18,511 nt of DNA from Burkholderiales bacterium (lineage in GTDB: Bacteria; Pseudomonadota; Gammaproteobacteria; Burkholderiales; Burkholderiaceae). The position numbers and the translations under genes are program-made. A model generated the notes under the pieces. The model was not told the DNA's origin, did not search any database, and worked only from the letters and a program-made list of their open reading frames with translations. The stretch is taken from positions 1-18,511 of the forward strand of contig CAHJWV010000447.1 of NCBI GenBank assembly GCA_903643055.1. The letters are read 5' to 3'. Shown here one piece after another: positions 14,192 to 18,511 of the stretch; position 1 is the stretch's first letter, and each line of letters begins with the position of its first letter.

Positions 14192-15124
14192 CTACTCGGT
14201 TCGCTGCCCCATCGATTCGAGCACCGTGGTGAGCTGGGCGCTCATCGGCAAATCGAGGCGGATGCCCGACGGCAGCTTGCGCAGGAACCAGCGCTTGTAT
14301 TGGCGCTCGATTTCGCCGTCTTGGGCCAGCTCATGGAAGGCGTCGTTGACGACCTTGGCGAACGGCGGATCGCCTTTGCGGTACATCACGCCATAGGGGT
14401 CGTAAGACAGAAAGTCGCCGATCACCTGATAGCCATCGGCGCTGTTGCTGGCGTCTTTGCCGGCCCCCTTCGCGCGTGCATCGGCGATCAACCCGTAGAG
14501 CAGCACGTCATCGGTCGCGAAGGCATCGGCCTGGCCTTGCGCGACCAGCGCGAAGGAGTCCGCATGGTCTTTCGATGCGATGACCTCGTAGTCGAGCGTG
14601 AACTTCTGCGACAGATCGCGGATCGCCTTCTCATTCGTCGTGCCCGAGGTCACTGCGATGCGCTTGCCGGCGAGGTCGCGGAACGAGGCATAGCGGGCGC
14701 CCTTCTTGATCAGCAGCTTGGTGCCGGCCACGAAGATCGTCGGCGAAAACGCGACCTGCTTCTGGCGCTCCAGCGTGTTGCTGGTCGAGCCGCATTCGAG
14801 ATCGATGTCGCCCTTCAGCACCGCGTCGATGCGGGTGGCCGACGTGACCGGCGTCCATTGGATCTTCAGGCTGCGGTTCACGTGGTCGCTGATGCTGTCG
14901 ACCAGTGCCTTGCACAACTCGATCGAATAGCCGATCGGCTCGCCGCGTGGCGAGATGAACGAGAACGGGATCGACGATTCGCGGTAGCCGATGTGGATGG
15001 TGCCGCTGCGGTGCACCTTCTCTAGCGTGCCGCTGAGCACCGTGGGCGTTTGGGCACGGGCCGCGCCGCCGACCCACAGGGCCGCGGCGCAGAGCAGGGC
15101 CGGTAGAACATGGAGGAGCTTCAT
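14192..15124 (-). CDS. GltI-like periplasmic glutamate/aspartate-binding protein
   Basis: The 310-residue product is a family-3 solute-binding protein closely like E. coli GltI, which delivers glutamate and aspartate to the GltJKL ABC transporter. It has a signal peptide with an ARA|Q-type cleavage after residue 24. GltI landmarks follow: GTLEKVHRSGTIHIGYRESS (32-51) with ligand-binding Arg48, PVTSATRI (92-99), DLECGSTSNTLERQKQ (108-123), VTSGTTNEKA, the ASKDHADSF hinge region, and DPYGVMYRKGDP. The start is the only reasonable ATG, with TGAGG eight bases upstream that overlaps the stop of the preceding symporter gene; the gap is nine bases. No ABC permease or ATPase gene lies next to it within the window. 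It is therefore either an orphan binding protein serving transporters encoded elsewhere, or a partner of the symporter. Confidence 0.92.
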   Translation of the reverse strand: MKLLHVLPALLCAAALWVGGAARAQTPTVLSGTLEKVHRSGTIHIGYRESSIPFSFISPRGEPIGYSIELCKALVDSISDHVNRSLKIQWTPVTSATRIDAVLKGDIDLECGSTSNTLERQKQVAFSPTIFVAGTKLLIKKGARYASFRDLAGKRIAVTSGTTNEKAIRDLSQKFTLDYEVIASKDHADSFALVAQGQADAFATDDVLLYGLIADARAKGAGKDASNSADGYQVIGDFLSYDPYGVMYRKGDPPFAKVVNDAFHELAQDGEIERQYKRWFLRKLPSGIRLDLPMSAQLTTVLESMGQRTE

Positions 15125-15133
15125 CGCGCGGCC

Positions 15134-16450
15134 TCAGGCGTGGGTCGGCAATGGGGACTGTGGCACGGCATCGGAGGCTTTGGCGGTGTCCAGCGTGAGC
15201 GCATGGGCCAAGGCGTCCGGCTCCGAGAGCAGCTCGTGTTCCCACTTGGCGACGACGGCGGTGGCGATCGAATTGCCGACCGCATTGGTCGCCGAGCGGC
15301 CCATGTCGAGGAAGGTGTCGACGCCCAGAATCAGCAGCAGCCCGGCCTCCGGAATGTTGAACTGGTTCAGCGTGGCGGCAATCACCACCAGCGAGGCGCG
15401 CGGCACACCGGCCATGCCTTTGGAGGTCAGCATCAGGATCAGCAACATCGTGACCTGCGTGCTGATCGGCAGCACGATGTCATAGGCCTGCGCAATGAAC
15501 AAAACCGCGAAGGTGCAATAGATCATCGAGCCGTCGAGATTGAACGAATAACCCATCGGCATCACGAAGGCCGAGATCTTGCGCTTGACACCAAAACGGT
15601 CGAGGGCATCCAAGATTTTGGGATAAGCCGCTTCGGAGCTGGCGGTGGCAAAGGACAGCAGGAACGCCTCCTTGATCAGCACCAGCAAGCGGAAGATGCG
15701 CGGCCCGAGCGCGAAATAGCCCGCCAGGATCAACAGGCTCCACAGCAAGATCAGCGCGATGTAGAAGTCGCCCATGAACACCGCAAATTTCAGCAGGATG
15801 TCCAGCCCGTTGACCGCGACCGTGGCCGCCATCGCGCCGAACACCGCCAGCGGCGCCAGCTTCATCACATAGCCGGTGATCTTCAGCATCACATGCGAGA
15901 GCTCGTCGATCAAGCTGACCAGCGTCTTGGCCTTGTCGCCCAGCGCGGCCAGCGCGACGCCGAAAAACATCGAGAACACGACGATCTGCAGGATCTCGTT
16001 GTTGGCCATGGCTTCAGCGAACGACTTTGGCACCAGATGGGTGACGAAATCCTTCAGCGTGAACTTGGAGGTCGCGAGATTGGCCGATGCGCCGATGTCG
16101 GGCAGCGGCAGGCCGATGTTGTGGCCCGGCTGAAGCAGGTTGGCCAGGATCAGCCCGAGCACCAACGAGACCAGCGACGCGGTGATGAACCAGGCCATCG
16201 CCTTGCCGAACACCCGGCCGACCGACGAGGCGTCGCCCATGTGCGCAATGCCGACCACCAGCGTCGAGAACACGAGCGGCCCGATCAGCATCTTGATGAG
16301 GCGCAGAAAGACATCGGAGACGATCGACACATAGCCTGCGGCCTGCGCAGCGCCGGCCTTGTCAGGAAAGCCTTTGAAGATCATGTACCCGATGAGGATG
16401 CCGAACACCATGGCAATCAGGATCAAGGCGGCTTGCGGTAGTTTTTTCAT
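15134..16450 (-). CDS. Dicarboxylate/amino acid:cation symporter, GltP-like (DAACS family)
   Basis: The 438-residue inner-membrane carrier belongs to the DAACS/glutamate transporter-homologue family, which imports acidic amino acids or C4-dicarboxylates with protons or sodium. The fold markers are present: the serine-rich re-entrant loop HP1 (ATASSEAAYP, 268-277), TM7 motif FNLDGS (303-308, here in place of NMDGT), HP2 SKGMAGVPRAS (343-353), and TM8 VDTFLDMGRSATNAVGN (377-393). In TM8, Asp378, Asp382, Arg385 and Asn389 match the acidic-amino-acid pattern of GltPh, with Asn393 replacing its aspartate as in proton-coupled E. coli GltP. This favours glutamate/aspartate over C4-dicarboxylates. 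The ATG at 16450 is preferred over an upstream GTG (16462) because GGTGAG sits seven bases before it. It leads a two-gene unit with the GltI-like gene. TTGACC read on the minus strand at 16608-16603 may be its -35 element. Confidence 0.92.
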   Translation of the reverse strand: MKKLPQAALILIAMVFGILIGYMIFKGFPDKAGAAQAAGYVSIVSDVFLRLIKMLIGPLVFSTLVVGIAHMGDASSVGRVFGKAMAWFITASLVSLVLGLILANLLQPGHNIGLPLPDIGASANLATSKFTLKDFVTHLVPKSFAEAMANNEILQIVVFSMFFGVALAALGDKAKTLVSLIDELSHVMLKITGYVMKLAPLAVFGAMAATVAVNGLDILLKFAVFMGDFYIALILLWSLLILAGYFALGPRIFRLLVLIKEAFLLSFATASSEAAYPKILDALDRFGVKRKISAFVMPMGYSFNLDGSMIYCTFAVLFIAQAYDIVLPISTQVTMLLILMLTSKGMAGVPRASLVVIAATLNQFNIPEAGLLLILGVDTFLDMGRSATNAVGNSIATAVVAKWEHELLSEPDALAHALTLDTAKASDAVPQSPLPTHA

Positions 16451-16753
16451 CGTTGTTCTCACCGGGGGTTGGGTTCAGATGCGGGAAAGGATTAGCAAAA
16501 ACAGGGCCGCCGGGCTTTTGTCTGGAAGCTGCGGCCTGCCTGCCGCGGGGGATCGATCTGGGTCGATCTCGAATCTTTTCTATTCTCTCCAACTTGTGAC
16601 ACGGTCAATTGTCGCGGCTTGCCCTGGTTTGGATCGGGCGCAGGGCCTTCGGCGCGAGATGCACGAATCGCGGGGATGGCCTGTCATGAAATGAAGGCTT
16701 GTGGCCGTGGGCGCGATACTTCGTGTTCACCGGACTTTCCTGGCCTTCAACGC
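16451..16753. promoter_or_regulatory. Divergent control region between symporter operon and dsbD
   Basis: This 303-base region has no supported gene. On the minus strand TTGACC (16608-16603) is a five-of-six -35 match; GAATAG (16585-16580) lies 17 bases on and GAGAAT (16587-16582) 15 bases on as weak -10 choices for the symporter. TGAC-ACG-GTCA at 16597-16607 is a perfect 11-base palindrome overlapping that -35. TCGATCT occurs twice, at 16553-16559 and 16563-16569, one helical turn apart, in the symporter leader. I see no clear dsbD promoter. An ATG at 16691 is in frame with dsbD, but the stretch 16691-16753 has non-coding-like third positions. Confidence 0.4.
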
Positions 16754-18511
16754 GTGAAGAACTGCACCGACCTCCGCTTCGACGAACACCGGTTCTTTGG
16801 CTTCTTTGGTTTCTGGGCGACGCGCCTGATGATGGCTTTGTCCGTGCTGTTTGCATGGGCGGGAACGGGCTCAGCGCGGGCGGCCGATGGGTTTCTGGAC
16901 CCCGATCAGGCGTTCCGTATTTCAGCGCAGGCACTCGATGATCGCCGCGTGGCGTTTCGCTTCGACATCGCACCGGGCTATTACCTCTATCGCGAACAAT
17001 TCAAGGTGGTGGCGGCGCCGGCGACGGTGGCTTTGGGCGCACTGGAGTTGCCGCAGGGCCAGCGCAAATTCGAAGAGGCGTTTCAGAAGGAGGTCGAATA
17101 CTTTCGTGGCGTGGTCACCTTGGTCGTGCCGCTGAAAGCAGCGTTGCGCGAGCCGGTGCAATTGACGGTCACCCATCAGGGCTGTGCCGACAAGGGGATT
17201 TGTTATCCGCCTTCGCAGCATGCGTTCCAGATCACGCCAGGGCAGGCCGGTGCGGCACTGCGGGTCAGTTCGGTGGATGAGCCCCGCACGTTATCGCCCA
17301 GCCCGAGCGTGTTTGGAAGCTTCGGTGCATCGCCTGCCAGCCGCGCAGTGCCATCGGTTTTCGAGCCGTCGGCTTCGGCGCCGGATGGTCAACGCACTGC
17401 GGGAGGCACCGCATCGCCCGATGCGCCTGCGCATGAACGCGCCACAGGCAACGGTGCCGATGGTGCCGGTGGTGCCGGTGGTGCCGCCGATGTCTCAGCG
17501 GCTGGCGTGCCATCGAGCGAACCCGGCCGCATCTCGCAAGCCTTGCATTCGGGCAACCTGTTGGCGGTGATCGGCCTGTTCTTGCTGCTGGGCATCGGCT
17601 TGTCGTTCACGCCCTGCGTGTTGCCGATGATGCCGATCCTGTCGTCGATCATCGTCGGGCAGGGCGGGCCGGTGTCGCGAGCACGTGGCTTTGCATTGGC
17701 TCTTGCGTACTCGCTTGGCATGGCGCTGGTGTATACCGCGCTCGGCGTGGCTTCGGCGCTGGCCGGCGAAGGCCTGGGGGCAGCGCTGCAAAACGCCTGG
17801 GTGCTCGGGGCCTTCTCGGTGCTGCTGGCGCTGCTGTCCTTGTCGATGTTCGGGGCCTATGAGCTGCAGGTGCCGCAGGCGCTTCAGTCGCGTTTGACGC
17901 GGGCCTCGCAAGGCTTGCAGGGAGGGCGTTATGTCGGCGTCTTCCTGATGGGCGGCTTATCGGCCTTGATCGTCGGGCCGTGCGTCGCGGCGCCTCTGGC
18001 CGGTGCGCTGGTCTACATCAGCCAGACGCGTGACGCGCTGCTGGGCGGCACCGCGCTGTTCTCGTTGGCGGCGGGCATGAGCCTGCCTTTGCTGTTGATC
18101 GGCGTGTCGGCCGGCGCCTTGCTGCCACGCGCCGGTGCTTGGATGGCGCAGGTCAAGCATGGCTTTGGCTTGCTGCTGCTGATGGTCGCGCTGTGGATGG
18201 TGTCGCCGGTACTACCGATCAGTGTGCTGATGCTGCTGACGGCCGTGTGGCTGCTGGTGGGCGCGGTGTTCCTCGGCGCCTTCGAACGCCTGCCGTCACC
18301 AGCATCGGCCGGGCGCGTCTTCGCCAAAGGGCTCGGGCTGGCGCTGGCGATGCTTGCGGCACTGCAGCTGGTGGGCGCGGCCTCGGGCGGGCGCGAATGG
18401 CTGCAGCCACTGGCGTCATTGCGCATCGGTTCGGTGGCGGCGGGTGCGGCGGCACGAGCGCCGCTTCAGTTCCAGCCGATTGCCAACCTGGCCGAGCTGG
18501 AGGCAGCGGTA
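16754..18511 (+). CDS. dsbD: Thiol:disulfide interchange protein DsbD, 3' end outside window
   Basis: DsbD carries electrons from cytoplasmic thioredoxin across the inner membrane to periplasmic DsbC, DsbG and cytochrome c maturation proteins. The visible 586 codons are open to the window edge. Counting from 16754, they give a signal sequence ending ARA (43), then the periplasmic alpha domain with the redox pair Cys144/Cys150 in QGCADKGICYPP. A Ser/Ala/Gly-rich linker follows, and then the membrane domain with its two essential cysteines, Cys288 in TPCVLPMMP and Cys410 in GPCVAAPLAG. The C-terminal thioredoxin-like domain lies outside the window. The start is uncertain. ATG 16829 would give a signal peptide without a positive n-region; GTG 16754 restores Arg residues and coincides with the rise of GC-rich third positions; ATG 16691 is less likely. 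None has a good ribosome-binding site. The linker holds a 9-bp repeat. Confidence 0.93.
   Translation, partial: MKNCTDLRFDEHRFFGFFGFWATRLMMALSVLFAWAGTGSARAADGFLDPDQAFRISAQALDDRRVAFRFDIAPGYYLYREQFKVVAAPATVALGALELPQGQRKFEEAFQKEVEYFRGVVTLVVPLKAALREPVQLTVTHQGCADKGICYPPSQHAFQITPGQAGAALRVSSVDEPRTLSPSPSVFGSFGASPASRAVPSVFEPSASAPDGQRTAGGTASPDAPAHERATGNGADGAGGAGGAADVSAAGVPSSEPGRISQALHSGNLLAVIGLFLLLGIGLSFTPCVLPMMPILSSIIVGQGGPVSRARGFALALAYSLGMALVYTALGVASALAGEGLGAALQNAWVLGAFSVLLALLSLSMFGAYELQVPQALQSRLTRASQGLQGGRYVGVFLMGGLSALIVGPCVAAPLAGALVYISQTRDALLGGTALFSLAAGMSLPLLLIGVSAGALLPRAGAWMAQVKHGFGLLLLMVALWMVSPVLPISVLMLLTAVWLLVGAVFLGAFERLPSPASAGRVFAKGLGLALAMLAALQLVGAASGGREWLQPLASLRIGSVAAGAAARAPLQFQPIANLAELEAAV
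17453..17488 (+). repeat. dsbD: Four tandem 9-bp units inside the dsbD linker
   Basis: GGTGCCGAT, GGTGCCGGT, GGTGCCGGT and GGTGCCGCC follow each other without gaps and encode Gly-Ala-Asp, Gly-Ala-Gly, Gly-Ala-Gly, Gly-Ala-Ala. The unit is three codons, so gain or loss by slippage would keep the frame and only change the flexible linker between the periplasmic and membrane domains. Confidence 0.85.

Noticed and set aside
15110..16441. 443-residue open frame on the plus strand
   Set aside because: It mirrors almost exactly the symporter gene on the other strand, and its translation is Gln/Arg/His/Asp-rich without domains.
17265..17513. Histidine-rich minus-strand frame with HRHHRHHRHHRH
   Set aside because: It looks like a metal-binding peptide, but it is the antisense reading of the 9-bp repeat in the dsbD linker.

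Overview
The window reads as a stretch of ordinary chromosome from a betaproteobacterium of the order Burkholderiales, most like the Rubrivivax/Leptothrix/Methylibium-type genera. This rests on high GC content with strongly GC-rich third codon positions, proteins of recognisably Burkholderiales type, and the order DUF1178 - FAD-linked oxidase - DUF2069 - YihY near 'GGTAAAATCA'-type promoters. The taxonomic placement is inference. I see no rRNA, tRNA, insertion sequence, phage gene or CRISPR array.

Layout. 1-4.5 kb: a DUF1178 protein (+) converges on a translationally coupled pair on the minus strand (DUF2069 membrane protein, then a GlcD/D2HGDH-type FAD oxidase). Divergent from that pair runs a YihY-family membrane protein (+), followed by a two-CBS-domain protein and a clear rho-independent terminator. 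4.5-8.1 kb: aroC (chorismate synthase) and a membrane-bound diguanylate cyclase with intact GGEEF and RxxD inhibitory sites, converging on an acyltransferase-3 membrane protein. 8.3-13.1 kb: an RND efflux adaptor and its HAE1-type inner-membrane pump, with an unusually long, structured 239-bp gap between them; no outer-membrane factor or regulator is present here. 13.2-14.0 kb: gluconokinase (gntK) converging on a 52-residue, very basic small protein that I do not recognise. 14.2-16.5 kb (minus strand): a glutamate/aspartate-type sodium- or proton-coupled symporter followed 9 bp later by a GltI-like periplasmic amino-acid-binding protein. 16.75 kb to the end: dsbD, cut by the window edge before its C-terminal thioredoxin domain.

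How the genes work together. Most units are independent housekeeping functions. Two real partnerships are visible: the RND adaptor with its pump, and the symporter with the binding protein. The second is the most interesting item. GltI-type binding proteins normally feed an ABC transporter, yet here the gene is tightly coupled to a secondary carrier, with no ABC permease or ATPase gene beside it. The other item worth attention is the small basic protein, which sits behind a 9-bp inverted-repeat leader and in front of a tandem-hairpin convergent spacer. I found no strong evidence for an entirely new multi-gene system; the remaining findings are mainly regulatory-looking inverted repeats.
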